From: Microbulbifer sp. SAOS-129_SWC | Lineage (GTDB): Bacteria; Pseudomonadota; Gammaproteobacteria; Pseudomonadales; Cellvibrionaceae | Assembly (NCBI RefSeq): GCF_039696035.1 | Contig: NZ_CP155567.1 | Location: 186,001-250,000, forward strand | Length of the DNA: 64,000 nt | Direction: 5' to 3' | Part shown: one piece after another, positions 48,992 through 59,160 of the stretch | Layout of the letters: each line of letters begins with the position of its first letter | How positions within the stretch are numbered: the first letter of the stretch is position 1 | Program-made: the position numbers and the translations under genes | The notes under the pieces: generated by a model | What the model was told of the DNA's origin: nothing | The model's database searches: none | The model's input: only the letters and a program-made list of their open reading frames with translations

Positions 48992-49737
48992 GCGCGCTCG
49001 GCGTACTGATCGTCGACGACGAGCCCCTCGCCCGCGCGCGCCTCGCGCGCCAGCTGCAGGGGCTGGAACACTGCGCGCTGCTCGGCGAGGCCGCGGATGC
49101 CGAGGCGGCACTGGCACAGGTGGAGGCGTTAGATCCCGACCTGGTGCTGCTGGATATCGAAATGCCCGGCCGCAGCGGCCTGGCACTGGCGGAACAACTG
49201 TCCGCGCGCGCCAATCCGCCGGCCCTGATCTTCTGCACCGCCCACGATGAATTCGCCCTGCCGGCCTTCGCCACCCGCGCCGCCGGCTATCTGTTGAAAC
49301 CCGTCAGCCGCGAGCAGCTGGCCGCGGCGATCGAGCGTGCGCGCAGCCTCAGCAAGCCGCAGCGCAAGGCGCTCGACAGTACCGCGACCACTGCGCCCGA
49401 TTCCGGCCGCCGCCAGATCAAGGCGGTCAGCCGTCGCGGCGTCGAGCTGCTGGCGGTGGAGGCGATCCGCTGTTTCGTCGCCGACAGCAAATATGTGGTC
49501 GCGCACCACAGCGGCGGCGAGACGATTCTCGACGAGTCGCTGAAAGAGCTGGAGCAGGAATTCGGCCAGCAATTCGTGCGTGTACACCGCGGCGCGCTGG
49601 TCGGTGTAGCGCATATCGCCGGCCTGCAGCGCGACGGCTCCAACTTCCGCGTGCAGTTGCACGGTGTGGATGTCAGGCCGCAGGTGAGCCGGCGGCTGCT
49701 GGCCGGGATCAAGGCGCTGATCGAGGAAATGGCCTGA
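48988..49737 (+). CDS. algR: AlgR-type LytTR response regulator
   Basis: 249 residues from the ATG at 48988; an open frame continuing upstream to 47782 is the shadow of algZ. The receiver domain (GVLIVDDEPLARARL, Asp in LVLLDIEMPG) is joined to a LytTR DNA-binding domain (RRGVELLAVEAIRCFVADSKYV, FVRVHRGALVGVAHI). It is translationally coupled to algZ. In Pseudomonas the next gene is hemC; here an amidohydrolase on the other strand follows. Confidence 0.93.
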   Translation: MSALGVLIVDDEPLARARLARQLQGLEHCALLGEAADAEAALAQVEALDPDLVLLDIEMPGRSGLALAEQLSARANPPALIFCTAHDEFALPAFATRAAGYLLKPVSREQLAAAIERARSLSKPQRKALDSTATTAPDSGRRQIKAVSRRGVELLAVEAIRCFVADSKYVVAHHSGGETILDESLKELEQEFGQQFVRVHRGALVGVAHIAGLQRDGSNFRVQLHGVDVRPQVSRRLLAGIKALIEEMA

Positions 49738-49782
49738 GCGACTGCAGCGTGCGCGGTGCGTACCACCGCGTACCGGATGGTT

Positions 49783-51462
49783 TTATTCCCCTGCCAGGAT
49801 GCTCTTCTCTACCTTCAGTGAGCGCCACTGCGCCGCCGGCGTCGTCAGCGGATTGCGGTCGACGATGACCAGGTCGGCCTGCTTGCCCACTTCCAGGCTG
49901 CCTAGCCGATCCTCCTCTCCCACCTGCCAGGCGCCGTTGATGGTCATGGCGCGCAGCGCCTGCGCGCGGGTGATGGCTTCATCCGCGCCGATGACGGTAC
50001 CCGCGCGGGAACGGCGGGTGATGGCGGTCTGCATCAGGCTGAACGGCTCCGCTGGAAACATGGGGCTGTCGGCGTGCAGGGTGGGGTGCAGCCCCAGTGC
50101 GAAGGCGCTCTTTACTGGCAGGATCTTTGCTGTGCGCGCAGCGCCGAGTAATTGGCTACGCAGCGCATCGCCGTAGTAGTACAGGTGGTTGATATGGAAA
50201 CTGGGGGTAATGCCGAACTCGGCCATCGCCGGCAGCAGATCCCGGTCCAGCAGCAGGCCGTGTTCGAGGCGGTGGCGGCGGGCGCGGAATGCCTCCCGTC
50301 CAGCCGCCGGCAGCGCGTCCCACACCTGCCGCACCGCGGCGATAAAATCCCGCGCCGCGCGGTCGCCCTGCACGTGGGTGGCGGTGTGCCAGCCGCGCCG
50401 CTGCAAATCGGCGATATCCGCGCTCAGCTCCTGCCGGCTCACCACCGCCGCGCCGCGACTGCCGGCGGCAATACCCAGCTGCCGCGCCAGCGCGCTGTCG
50501 AGATAGGGCTGCTCCAGCACCATGCTGCCGCTGTAGGGCGAGCCGTCGTACCAGAACTTGGCACCCAGTACGCGAAAATAGTCACTGCCGGCCTGCGGGC
50601 TGCCGTCGAGGTATTTGAGGTTGTCGCCGCGGTAGTACATGAACTGGCGGATGTGCGGCTGCAGGTGCTGCAGCGAGGCCCAGTGGGCGGCCAGCGGTGG
50701 CAGGTTGAATCCCGGTGCCACCACGCTGGTGTAACCGGCGCGCCGCAGGTCTGACAGCACCGCGCTGTAGGCGGGAATGACCTTTAACGGGCTTTTGTGC
50801 GGTTCCAGGAACGGTTCCAGCGCCGGCTTCTCGATCAGCGCGCCATTCAAACCCCCGTCGGCATCGCGGCCGTAGTAGGAACCTTCGCCCGGCGGCGGCG
50901 AGTTCGCGTCGATATGCATCGCCGCCAGCGCGGCGGAATTGACCCAGGCGTTGTGCAGGCTCTGGGAAATAATGAATACCGGATTGTGGGGGGCGATGCG
51001 ATCCAGCTGCGCGCGCGTCGGTGTCTGCAGCCCGGGGAGCAGTACCGGATCCAGGCCCATGGCGTAAACCCACTCGCCGGCAGACGCGGCATCTACCGCG
51101 TCTTGCAGGGCCTGCCAGGCGCTGTCGGCGCCGTCGTGGCTGAATCCGCTCATATCGGTAAAGTGGTAAAACACCGCGCTGATCGCCGGGTGTTCGTGGG
51201 CGGCGATAAAGCCGGGCAACAGTGCGCGGCCGTGCAGGTCGACAACGTCGGTGTCGGGCCCGGCCAGCGCGCGAATCTGCGCATCGCTGCCCACGGCGAT
51301 AATCTTCTTGCCGCGCACCGCCAGCGCCGCGGCCACGGTGTTGTGTGCATCGACAGTAATCACCGCGCCGTTGATATAGATGCGGTCGGCGTCGGTGTCG
51401 TCGCCGCAAGCGCCGAGCAACAGCGAAAGTGCGAGAGTCAGCCCGGTTATTATTGTTTTCAC
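49783..51462 (-). CDS. YtcJ-like amidohydrolase, predicted lipoprotein
   Basis: 559 residues from a GTG at 51462, chosen because a lipoprotein signal ending in LLLGAC starts there; a start at 51531 would overlap the SDR gene and bury the signal. The metal-dependent hydrolase fold is seen in IYINGAVITVDAHN, LHGRALLPGFIAAHEHP, ATHVQGDRAARDF, HRLEHGLLL and HADSPMFP. VEKSILAGE ends it. Substrate unknown; the lipobox suggests action in the periplasm. Confidence 0.88.
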   Translation of the reverse strand: MKTIITGLTLALSLLLGACGDDTDADRIYINGAVITVDAHNTVAAALAVRGKKIIAVGSDAQIRALAGPDTDVVDLHGRALLPGFIAAHEHPAISAVFYHFTDMSGFSHDGADSAWQALQDAVDAASAGEWVYAMGLDPVLLPGLQTPTRAQLDRIAPHNPVFIISQSLHNAWVNSAALAAMHIDANSPPPGEGSYYGRDADGGLNGALIEKPALEPFLEPHKSPLKVIPAYSAVLSDLRRAGYTSVVAPGFNLPPLAAHWASLQHLQPHIRQFMYYRGDNLKYLDGSPQAGSDYFRVLGAKFWYDGSPYSGSMVLEQPYLDSALARQLGIAAGSRGAAVVSRQELSADIADLQRRGWHTATHVQGDRAARDFIAAVRQVWDALPAAGREAFRARRHRLEHGLLLDRDLLPAMAEFGITPSFHINHLYYYGDALRSQLLGAARTAKILPVKSAFALGLHPTLHADSPMFPAEPFSLMQTAITRRSRAGTVIGADEAITRAQALRAMTINGAWQVGEEDRLGSLEVGKQADLVIVDRNPLTTPAAQWRSLKVEKSILAGE

Positions 51463-51511
51463 AGTGTGTTTATTCTGTAGAGCAGGTTTTGCAGAGCGGT
51501 CCGGGGGAGCC

Positions 51512-52258
51512 TCAGGCGCCGCCGCTGACATCGATAAAGGCGCCGGTCACGTAGGTGGCGTCATCGCCGAGCAGCCAGCCGATGGCGGTGGCCACCTCCG
51601 CTGGTTCGGCGCCGCGGCCGAGCGGGATTCTCGCCCGGACCCGCTCGATGCGATCCGGCTCGCCGCCGTCCACGTGCATTTCCGTGTGCGTCGGGCCGGG
51701 GCGCACGCCGTTGACGCGGATGCCCGCGCCGGCGAGTTCTTTTGCCAGGCCAACCGTCATCGAGTCCACCGCGCCCTTGCTGGCCGCGTAGTCGATATAT
51801 TCGTCCGGCGAGCCGCTGCGCGCGGCCATCGAGGAGACATTGACGATGGCGCCACCGTTGCCGCCGCGCGCCGTCGACATGCGCCGGATCGCCTCGCGGC
51901 AGCAGAGCAGGGTGCCGGTGACATTGGTGTGCAGGATTGTATTGATGCGCGCGGCGGTCATGTTTTCGGCGCGGGTCTGCGGCAGCAGTATGCCGGCGTT
52001 GTTGACCAGGGCGGTGAGCGGCCCGAGTTGTTCGTCGACGGTGCGGAACAGCTGCTCCACGTCGGCTTCCCGCGAGATATCTGCGCGTGCGGCAATTGCC
52101 CTGCCGCCCAATGCGCGCAACTGGGCCGCGAGCTTTTCGGCGGTTTCCGCGCGCTCGCGGTAACTGATGCAGAGATCGTAGCCGCGCGCGGCCAGCAGCT
52201 GCGCGGTGGCCGCGCCGATGCCGCGACTGGCGCCGGTAATCAGGGCAATTTTTTGCAT
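51512..52258 (-). CDS. SDR-family oxidoreductase
   Basis: 248 residues from the ATG at 52258. TGASRGIGAATAQLLAARG is the NAD(P)-binding motif, NNAGILLPQT the structural motif and YAASKGAVDSM the catalytic Tyr-Lys. The general pattern is glucose dehydrogenase/FabG-like. It is followed after 49 bases by the amidohydrolase and may share its transcript. The substrate is unknown. Confidence 0.93.
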   Translation of the reverse strand: MQKIALITGASRGIGAATAQLLAARGYDLCISYRERAETAEKLAAQLRALGGRAIAARADISREADVEQLFRTVDEQLGPLTALVNNAGILLPQTRAENMTAARINTILHTNVTGTLLCCREAIRRMSTARGGNGGAIVNVSSMAARSGSPDEYIDYAASKGAVDSMTVGLAKELAGAGIRVNGVRPGPTHTEMHVDGGEPDRIERVRARIPLGRGAEPAEVATAIGWLLGDDATYVTGAFIDVSGGA

Positions 52259-52318
52259 GGCTAGCAACCGGAAAGAGCAGCGCCGCCGGCTATTACCGCG
52301 GCGGCGCCGGATGGGGGG

Positions 52319-53470
52319 TCAGTACAGTTGCGGCCCGCCATCGCCGCCTTCGGAATCCCCCTGCAGGCTGAGCCCGCCGGCGGCTTCGTTCAGGTACTCG
52401 GCGTCGGCCTCGGACTTGAGTTTGATCAGCAGGCGCAGATCGTTGGCGGAATCGGCGTGGGCGAGGGCATCCTCGTAAGTGATCTCGCCGCGATCGTAGA
52501 GTTCGTACAGGGCCTGGTCGAACGTCTGCATGCCCTGTTCGACGGAGCGCGTCATCAGCTCCTTCATCTTGTGCACCTCGCCCTTGCGGATCAGGTCCGA
52601 CATCAGCGGGGTGTTGATCATGATCTCCAGACAGGCGCGGCGGCCGTCGCCGTCCGGGGTCGGCACCAGCTGCTGGGCGACCATCGCTTTCAGGTTCAGC
52701 GACAGGTCCATCCACAGCTGCTCGTGGCGGTCCGCCGGGAAGAAGTGGATGATGCGGTCCAGCGCCTGGTTGGCATTGTTGGCGTGCAGGGTACACAGGC
52801 ACAGGTGGCCGGTTTCGGCGAAGGCGATGGCGTGGTCCATCGTTTCGCGGGAGCGCACCTCACCGATCAGGATCACGTCCGGTGCCTGGCGCAGGGTGTT
52901 TTTCAGTGCGACCTCGAAGGACTCGGTATCCAGCCCCACCTCGCGCTGGGTGACGATACAGCCGCGGTGCTGGTGCACAAATTCGATCGGGTCCTCGATC
53001 GAGATGATATGGCCCTTGGAGTTCTCGTTGCGGTGGCCGATGATCGACGCCAGCGAGGTGGATTTACCCGTGCCGGTGGCGCCGACGAAAATGATCAGCC
53101 CGCGCTTGGTCATCGCCAGCTCTTTGAGCTGCTCTGGCAGGCCGAGGCCGTCAATGGTTGGGATCTTGGTCTCGATGCGGCGCAGCACCATGCCCACCAG
53201 GTTGCGCTGGAAGAACGCCGAGACCCGGAAGCGGCCCACGTTGCGCACCGCGATGGCGAAGTTCAACTCCTTCTTGTCGGCGAATTCGCGTCGCTGTTTC
53301 TCGTTCATGACGCCGACGACCAGCTCGCGAGCTTTCTCCGGCGTCAGCGCACTGCTGCTGACTGGCACCACCCTGCCGTGGACCTTGATCGACGGTGGTA
53401 CGCCGGCAGTGATAAAGAGGTCGGATGCGCCTTTCTCGACGACGAGCTGCAGGAGTCTTTCGATTTCCAT
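52319..53470 (-). CDS. pilU: PilU, accessory type IV pilus retraction ATPase
   Basis: 383 residues. Walker A GATGTGKSTSLASIIGHRN, Asp box ISIEDPIEFVH, and TGHLCLCTLHANNANQALDRI identify a PilT/PilU ATPase. The C-terminal extension (DANDLRLLIKLKS region) and sequence differ from the PilT gene just upstream, consistent with PilU. With PilT it powers twitching by pulling pili in. It follows pilT by 169 bases. Confidence 0.94.
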   Translation of the reverse strand: MEIERLLQLVVEKGASDLFITAGVPPSIKVHGRVVPVSSSALTPEKARELVVGVMNEKQRREFADKKELNFAIAVRNVGRFRVSAFFQRNLVGMVLRRIETKIPTIDGLGLPEQLKELAMTKRGLIIFVGATGTGKSTSLASIIGHRNENSKGHIISIEDPIEFVHQHRGCIVTQREVGLDTESFEVALKNTLRQAPDVILIGEVRSRETMDHAIAFAETGHLCLCTLHANNANQALDRIIHFFPADRHEQLWMDLSLNLKAMVAQQLVPTPDGDGRRACLEIMINTPLMSDLIRKGEVHKMKELMTRSVEQGMQTFDQALYELYDRGEITYEDALAHADSANDLRLLIKLKSEADAEYLNEAAGGLSLQGDSEGGDGGPQLY

Positions 53471-53639
53471 GGTTGTTACCGCTGTTCTTTCGCGTTTTAT
53501 TGGGTTCTTCCGAACCGTTTTTCAGGAAGTTCGGAGGCGGCCAGTTGCCCGGCCTTCGATTTTTACGTTGTCGCTTCTTGAACCGGTGCGACGCCAGCGA
53601 TGTTGAAATTATTCACGAAGGAATCCTTCCAACAGCAGG

Positions 53640-54674
53640 TTAGAAGCTCTCCGGCATCTTGGCTTTCTCGCGCGCGACTTCGCGGGTGATGATGCGTCGT
53701 TCCACCAGATCCTGCAGGCATTGGTCCATGGTCTGCATGCCGACGCTGGCACCGGTCTGGATGGCGGAGTACATCTGCGCCACCTTGTCCTCACGGATCA
53801 GGTTGCGGATGGCCGAGGTGCCGCGCATGATCTCGTGCGCGGCCACACGGCCGCCGCCGTTTTTCTTCATCAGGGTCTGGGATACCACCGCCTGCAGTGA
53901 TTCCGACAGCATCGAGCGCACCATGGATTTCTCTTGCGCCGGGAACACGTCCACGACCCGGTCGATGGTCTTGGCGGCGGAGGTGGTGTGCAGGGTGCCG
54001 AACACCAGGTGGCCGGTTTCCGCGGCAGTCAGTGCCAGGCGGATGGTTTCCAGGTCGCGCAATTCGCCCACCAGAATGATGTCCGGGTCTTCCCGCAGTG
54101 CCGAGCGCAGGGCTTCGGCGAAGCCGTGGGTGTCGCGGTGCACCTCGCGCTGGTTGACCAGGCACTTCTTGGATTCGTGTACGAATTCGATCGGGTCCTC
54201 GATGGTGAGGATGTGCTCGTACTTGTTGTCGTTGATGTAGTCCATCATCGCCGCCAGGGTGGTGGACTTACCGGAACCGGTAGGGCCGGTCACCAGTACC
54301 AGGCCGCGTGGGGTGTCAGAGATCTGCTTGAACACCTGGCCCATCCCCAGGTCTTCCATCGTCAGTACCTTGGACGGAATGGTCCGGAACACGGCGCCGG
54401 CACCGCGGTTGTGGTTGAAGGCGTTGACCCGGAAGCGCGCCACGCCGGGCACCTCGAAGGAGAAGTCGGTCTCCAGGAACTCCTCGTAATCCTTGCGCTG
54501 CTTGTCGTTCATGATCTCGTAGATCAGACCGTGCACCTGCTTGTGCTCCATCGGTGGCAGGTTGATGCGACGCACATCGCCATCGACGCGGATCATCGGA
54601 GGCAGGCCCGCGGACAGATGGAGGTCGGAGGCGTTCTGCTTGGCGCTGAAGGCGAGGAGTTCTGTGATGTCCAT
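53640..54674 (-). CDS. pilT: PilT, type IV pilus retraction ATPase
   Basis: 344 residues. Walker A GPTGSGKSTTLAAMMDYIN, ILTIEDPIEFVHE, ELRDLETIRLALTAAETGH and the PilT-specific AIRNLIRE are present. It forms a hexamer at the pilus base that depolymerises pilin. It is divergent from yggS and precedes pilU. The order pilU-pilT/yggS-proC is conserved in Pseudomonas. Confidence 0.96.
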   Translation of the reverse strand: MDITELLAFSAKQNASDLHLSAGLPPMIRVDGDVRRINLPPMEHKQVHGLIYEIMNDKQRKDYEEFLETDFSFEVPGVARFRVNAFNHNRGAGAVFRTIPSKVLTMEDLGMGQVFKQISDTPRGLVLVTGPTGSGKSTTLAAMMDYINDNKYEHILTIEDPIEFVHESKKCLVNQREVHRDTHGFAEALRSALREDPDIILVGELRDLETIRLALTAAETGHLVFGTLHTTSAAKTIDRVVDVFPAQEKSMVRSMLSESLQAVVSQTLMKKNGGGRVAAHEIMRGTSAIRNLIREDKVAQMYSAIQTGASVGMQTMDQCLQDLVERRIITREVAREKAKMPESF

Positions 54675-54757
54675 ACTGCTACCTTATTGTTCTCTCTACC
54701 TTATGGAAGTGGGGGGTTTTGCGTAGAATCTGCCCCTTTCTGGTATCGAGCTAGTAT

Positions 54758-55453
54758 ATGCGCAAAGAGGACATCACCGAAAACCTCAATCGTGTTCGTG
54801 AGCGGATCGTCACAGCCTGTGCCGAGAGCGGGCGCGATCCGCAGTCGGTGACATTGCTGGCAGTTTCCAAGACCCGCCCGGCCGGGGATCTGCGTGTCGC
54901 CTGCGCCGCCGGCCAGCGGGACTTTGGCGAAAATTACCTGCAGGAGGCGCTGGAGAAGCAGGCCCAGCTGTCAGACCTGCCGATTGTGTGGCATTTCATC
55001 GGCCCGTTGCAGTCGAACAAGACCCGCGCGGTGGCCGAGCACTTCGACTGGATGCACAGCGTCGACCGGTTGAAAATTGCCCAGCGCCTGTCGGCGCAGC
55101 GCCCGGCCGGGCTGGCGCCGCTGAATATCTGCCTGCAGGTCAATATCGACGCCGAGCAGAGCAAGTCTGGCGCGCCGCCGGCGGAAGTCGCCGCACTGGC
55201 GCAGGCGGTAGCCGCGCTGCCGAACCTGCGCCTGCGCGGCCTGATGGCGATTCCGGCGCCGCGGCCGGATCCGGCGCTGCAGTGCCAGCCGTTCGAGCGC
55301 ATGGCGGCCCTGTTACAGGATCTGCGCGAGCAGCTGCCGGAGCAGCCGCTGGATACCCTGTCGATGGGTATGTCCGCCGATATGGCGGCAGCCATCGCCG
55401 GTGGTGCGACCATCGTGCGCATCGGTACCGATATTTTCGGCGCACGCCAGTAA
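54758..55453 (+). CDS. yggS: YggS, PLP homeostasis protein
   Basis: 231 residues. LLAVSKTRPAGDLRVAC carries the PLP Lys; FGENYLQEA, WHFIGPLQSNKTRAV and LSMGMSADMAAAI follow. The family buffers pyridoxal phosphate and lacks known catalysis. It is divergent from pilT, first of the yggS-proC-yggT run. Confidence 0.96.
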   Translation: MRKEDITENLNRVRERIVTACAESGRDPQSVTLLAVSKTRPAGDLRVACAAGQRDFGENYLQEALEKQAQLSDLPIVWHFIGPLQSNKTRAVAEHFDWMHSVDRLKIAQRLSAQRPAGLAPLNICLQVNIDAEQSKSGAPPAEVAALAQAVAALPNLRLRGLMAIPAPRPDPALQCQPFERMAALLQDLREQLPEQPLDTLSMGMSADMAAAIAGGATIVRIGTDIFGARQ

Positions 55454-55520
55454 ACGCCCCCGGCGGCGGGTTTTCGCCGCGAAAATTCCGCCGCCTGAAA
55501 CGAGACAGCAGGAGTAATCG

Positions 55521-56360
55521 ATGTCTGAACCCAAGATGGTCTTTATCGGTGGTGCCGGCAATATGGCCGGCGCAGTGATCGGTGGCCTGGTGGCCAGCGG
55601 CTACCCGGCGGCGCAGATTGTCGCCACCGGCCGCAATGAACAGAAACTGGCGGACTTTGCTGCACGCACCGGTGTGCAGGTAAGCACCGATAACGCCGCG
55701 GCGGTGGCCGAGGCCGAGGTGCTGGTGCTGTCGGTGAAGCCGCAGATGATGAAGGAACTGTGCGCTTCCATCGCCCCGGTACTGGAAGCGCAAGTGAGCG
55801 GTCGCAAACCCCTGGTCATAACGCTGGCCGCGGGTATTCCACTGGCGGCCTACCAGCGCTGGCTGGGGGCCGGGGTGCCGATTGTGCGCGCCATGCCCAA
55901 TACCCCGGCGCTGGTGGGCACCGGGGTGACCGGTCTCTACGCCGGGGACGGCGTCACCGAGGCGCAGCGGCAGATCGCCACACAGATGGCCGAGGCGGTG
56001 GGCATCGCCTACTGGGTGGGCGAGGAGTCCGGGATCGATCAGGTGATCGCCGTGTCCGGCTCCGGTCCGGCCTATTATTTCCAGTTTATGGAGTCGATGA
56101 TCGACGCGGCGGAGAAGGCCGGTATGGCCCGCGACGATGCCGAGCGGCTCACCTTGCAAACCGCTCTGGGGGCAGCGAAACTGGCGGCAGCGAGCGACGT
56201 GGATGTGGCCCAGCTGAAGCGCAACGTAATGTCCCCGAACGGCACCACCGAACGCGCCGTGCAGCGCTTCCAGAGCGGCGGCCTGCCGCAGCTGGTGGCG
56301 CAGGCGATGGGCGATTGCGCCGCGCGCGCGGCGGAAATGGCGCGAGAGCTGGACAACTGA
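55521..56360 (+). CDS. proC: Pyrroline-5-carboxylate reductase
   Basis: 279 residues. The Rossmann N-terminus FIGGAGNMAGAVIGGLVASG binds NAD(P)H; SVKPQMMKEL and SGSGPAYYFQFMESMIDAAEKAGM are signatures, with TSPGGTT-like SPNGTTERA near the end. It makes proline. AGGAGTAATCG precedes the ATG. Confidence 0.96.
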   Translation: MSEPKMVFIGGAGNMAGAVIGGLVASGYPAAQIVATGRNEQKLADFAARTGVQVSTDNAAAVAEAEVLVLSVKPQMMKELCASIAPVLEAQVSGRKPLVITLAAGIPLAAYQRWLGAGVPIVRAMPNTPALVGTGVTGLYAGDGVTEAQRQIATQMAEAVGIAYWVGEESGIDQVIAVSGSGPAYYFQFMESMIDAAEKAGMARDDAERLTLQTALGAAKLAAASDVDVAQLKRNVMSPNGTTERAVQRFQSGGLPQLVAQAMGDCAARAAEMARELDN

Positions 56361-56447
56361 TTGTCCGGCCGCTCTATCTGGCCTGTGGCCAGCGGCGGCA
56401 CCTGCCCGTGCCGCTGAAAACTCCGGCAAACCATTAAAGGAATGGGA

Positions 56448-57056
56448 ATGGTCAACACCTTCAGTAATATCGGCGTCTTTCTCCTGGCCACGATCGGCAT
56501 CCTCTACCTGTTCGCGGTGCTGATGCGCTTTCTGCTGCAGCTGGCGCGGGCGGACTTCTACAATCCCATTTCCCAGGGCATCGTCAAGGTGACCAATGCG
56601 CCGCTGCTGCCGCTGCGCAAGGTGGTGCCGGGCATGTTCGGTGTGGACATGGCATCGCTGGTACTGGCGGTGCTGGTGGGTTGGTTGATGATTCTCGGTT
56701 GCGGGTTGCTGGCGGGCGTCGGCCTGATCAATCCCCTCAGTGCACTGCTGTGGTCGCTGATCGGTTGTACCATGACGGTGCTGGCGATCGTATTCGTGGG
56801 GATGCTGGTCTCCATCGTGTTCAGCTGGATCGCGCCGCAGAGCGGCCATCCGGCACTGATGCTGCTGCGCCAGCTGCTGGAGCCCTTCTGTGCGCCGGTG
56901 CGCCGGCTGATCCCGCCGCTGGGCATGATCGACATCAGCCCGATTTTCGTCTTCATCCTGCTGACGGTGGCCGACAAGCTGTTGTTCGGCTTTGCGCAGA
57001 TGGCGAATATGCCGCAGTTCGTCTACCAGCTGTTCTGGCATATTCCGGGCTTCTGA
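56448..57056 (+). CDS. yggT: YggT-family membrane protein
   Basis: 202 residues with two repeated YGGT units, each a pair of membrane helices (RADFYNPISQGIVKVTNAPLLPLRKV; FCAPVRRLIPPLGMIDISPIFVF, split by loops). I chose the ATG at 56448 because AAAGGA sits six bases before it; ATG 56442 abuts that site. The role is unclear, perhaps membrane integrity or osmotic stress. Conserved after proC. Confidence 0.92.
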   Translation: MVNTFSNIGVFLLATIGILYLFAVLMRFLLQLARADFYNPISQGIVKVTNAPLLPLRKVVPGMFGVDMASLVLAVLVGWLMILGCGLLAGVGLINPLSALLWSLIGCTMTVLAIVFVGMLVSIVFSWIAPQSGHPALMLLRQLLEPFCAPVRRLIPPLGMIDISPIFVFILLTVADKLLFGFAQMANMPQFVYQLFWHIPGF

Positions 57057-57174
57057 TTCCCTCTCTTCCCGCGGACTGGGTCGCACTTTGTGCGGTCCAG
57101 CCCTTCTATAATGCCCCATCTTGGCCGAGAATGGCCGGCTAAATTCGCATGCAGTAATAACAAGAACCCAAAAC

Positions 57175-59142
57175 ATGGAAGATGCAATCTTGCGCCAGCA
57201 TATCGCCGACTACGACCGCTGGAAAAAAGCACTGGATCTGCAGTTCGCCACCTTCAACGGCTGGCTCCAGGAACATTTCCCCAATTCCGCCGGCGCCCGC
57301 CAGGTGGTACAACAGGCGCGCGCGCTGCTGGCCGAAGACCAGTTCACGCTGGCGCTGGTGGGCGAGTTCTCCCGTGGCAAGACCGAACTGATCAACGCCC
57401 TGCTGTCGCACACCTATGGCAAGCGGCTGCTGCCGTCGAAGCCGGGGCGCACCACCATGTGCCCGACGGAAATCTTCAGCGACGGCAGCGAGAGCGCCAG
57501 CCTGCGCCTGTTGCCGATCGAGACCCTGGGCACCAATACCAGTCTGGAAAGCTTTCGCCGCATTCCGCAGAAGTGGGTCACCCACGAGTTCAACGCCAAC
57601 GACGCCGAAGCTACGCGCGAGGCACTGCTGAAGGTGGCCGCCAGCAAGGCGGTGACGCCGGACGAGGCGGCGCGCTACGGCTTTGACCGCCGCCACCTCG
57701 ACGGCAAGGGCAACCTGGTGCAGATCCCCGCCTGGCGCTACGCGCTGATCTGCCTGCCGCACCCGCTGCTGGCCCAGGGGCTGCGCATCATCGACACCCC
57801 GGGGCTCAACGCGCTCGGCAACGAACCGGAACTGACGCTGTCCACGCTGCCCAGCGCCCAGGCCGTGGCCTTCCTGCTGGCCGCCGATGCCGGCGTCAGC
57901 GGTACCGACCTGAATATGTGGGAAACCCACCTGGTACCCCTGCGCGAGCACCGCGGTACCGCAGTGATGGCACTGCTGAACAAGATCGATGCCATGTGGG
58001 ACGACCCGGACGAGGACGCCGAGCTGCTGGTACGGCAGATGCGCGCCCAGGTGGCGAAACTGCTGGAGCTGCCCCAGGAGAGTGTCGTCGGGGTATCGGC
58101 CAAGAAGGCCCTGCTGGCGCGCCAGCAGCAGGATCCGCAAATGCTCGCGCAGAGCCGTTTCGGTGAGTTCGAAAAGCTACTGGTACAGCGGCTGATGGAG
58201 CATCGCCAGAAGGTGGCCGAGCACCGCTCGCTGCACCAGGCGCTGACGCTGATGGCGGATACCCGCGACCTGCTCAAGCGCCGCCTCAACAGCGGCCGCG
58301 CCGCGCTCACCCACCTGCAGCGCAATACCGCTACCAGCGACGAACAGCTGGCCGAACTGGCCCAGCTGCAGCAGACCGCGCGCGAACAGCACAAGGTCTG
58401 CCACCAGGAGCTGCTGACGCTGAAATCCAGCCAGCGCACCCTGGCGCGCCAGCGCGCCTCGCTGCTGGCCCCCGTCTCCAGCCAGCAGCTGCAGCAGCTG
58501 ATTGACGATACCAGCCGCGCCCTGCACGAGCGCTGGACCCCGCTGGGGCTGGCGAAGGCGATCGACTCTTTTATGGAAGGGGTGGATCAGCAGATGGATA
58601 ACCTGCAGCGGGAAGTTACCCAGGCCAACCGACTGGTGGATGCGATCTTCGAGCGCTCGTCGCTGAAGAACCTGGAAACCTACGAGCAGCACCTCAATAT
58701 CCACAGCTTCCGCATCGCCCTGCGCGGCCTGCACCGCCAGGCGGCACAGCTGCGCCGTTCGCCGCAATTGTTACTGGCGCGCCGCAACCGACTCACCGAG
58801 CGCTTTCTGGCCACGCTGGCCAGCGAGGTGGGGCGTCTCTACAGCCAGCTGATCTCTGCCGCGGACGGCTGGACCGAGCAGGCGCTGGAGCCGCTCAAGC
58901 AGCACGTGCAGTACCAGAAGCACCTGCTCAACCGCCATATGATCAAGCTCACCGAGCTGAAGCAGAAAACCCAGACCAAGCGCACCGACCTGCGTGCGCT
59001 GGAAGAGGAGATATTGCGCAATGACAATGCGCTCGCCTCCCTCGAGGAGTTCCTGCGCCAGAGCAGTGCCGCACCACAACCGCTGGCGCCGGCACCGCAG
59101 GCCAGCAATGTGACCCCGCTGAAGGCGCCGGCGAGCAGCTGA
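57175..59142 (+). CDS. Dynamin-like GTPase
   Basis: 655 residues. G1 GEFSRGKTELINALL near 61-75, G3 DTPGLNALGNEPELT, G4 NKID, followed by a long helical region with coiled-coil character (QLQQTAREQHKVCHQELLTLKSS and onward). The G1 and stalk-like helices place it among bacterial dynamin-like proteins, which remodel or protect membranes. There is no clear transmembrane paddle. It is inserted between yggT and metX. Bacterial dynamins act in membrane stress or, in some cases, phage defence; neither is shown here. Confidence 0.88.
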   Translation: MEDAILRQHIADYDRWKKALDLQFATFNGWLQEHFPNSAGARQVVQQARALLAEDQFTLALVGEFSRGKTELINALLSHTYGKRLLPSKPGRTTMCPTEIFSDGSESASLRLLPIETLGTNTSLESFRRIPQKWVTHEFNANDAEATREALLKVAASKAVTPDEAARYGFDRRHLDGKGNLVQIPAWRYALICLPHPLLAQGLRIIDTPGLNALGNEPELTLSTLPSAQAVAFLLAADAGVSGTDLNMWETHLVPLREHRGTAVMALLNKIDAMWDDPDEDAELLVRQMRAQVAKLLELPQESVVGVSAKKALLARQQQDPQMLAQSRFGEFEKLLVQRLMEHRQKVAEHRSLHQALTLMADTRDLLKRRLNSGRAALTHLQRNTATSDEQLAELAQLQQTAREQHKVCHQELLTLKSSQRTLARQRASLLAPVSSQQLQQLIDDTSRALHERWTPLGLAKAIDSFMEGVDQQMDNLQREVTQANRLVDAIFERSSLKNLETYEQHLNIHSFRIALRGLHRQAAQLRRSPQLLLARRNRLTERFLATLASEVGRLYSQLISAADGWTEQALEPLKQHVQYQKHLLNRHMIKLTELKQKTQTKRTDLRALEEEILRNDNALASLEEFLRQSSAAPQPLAPAPQASNVTPLKAPASS

Positions 59143-59160
59143 CGCCTCTGCGCAGTGCAC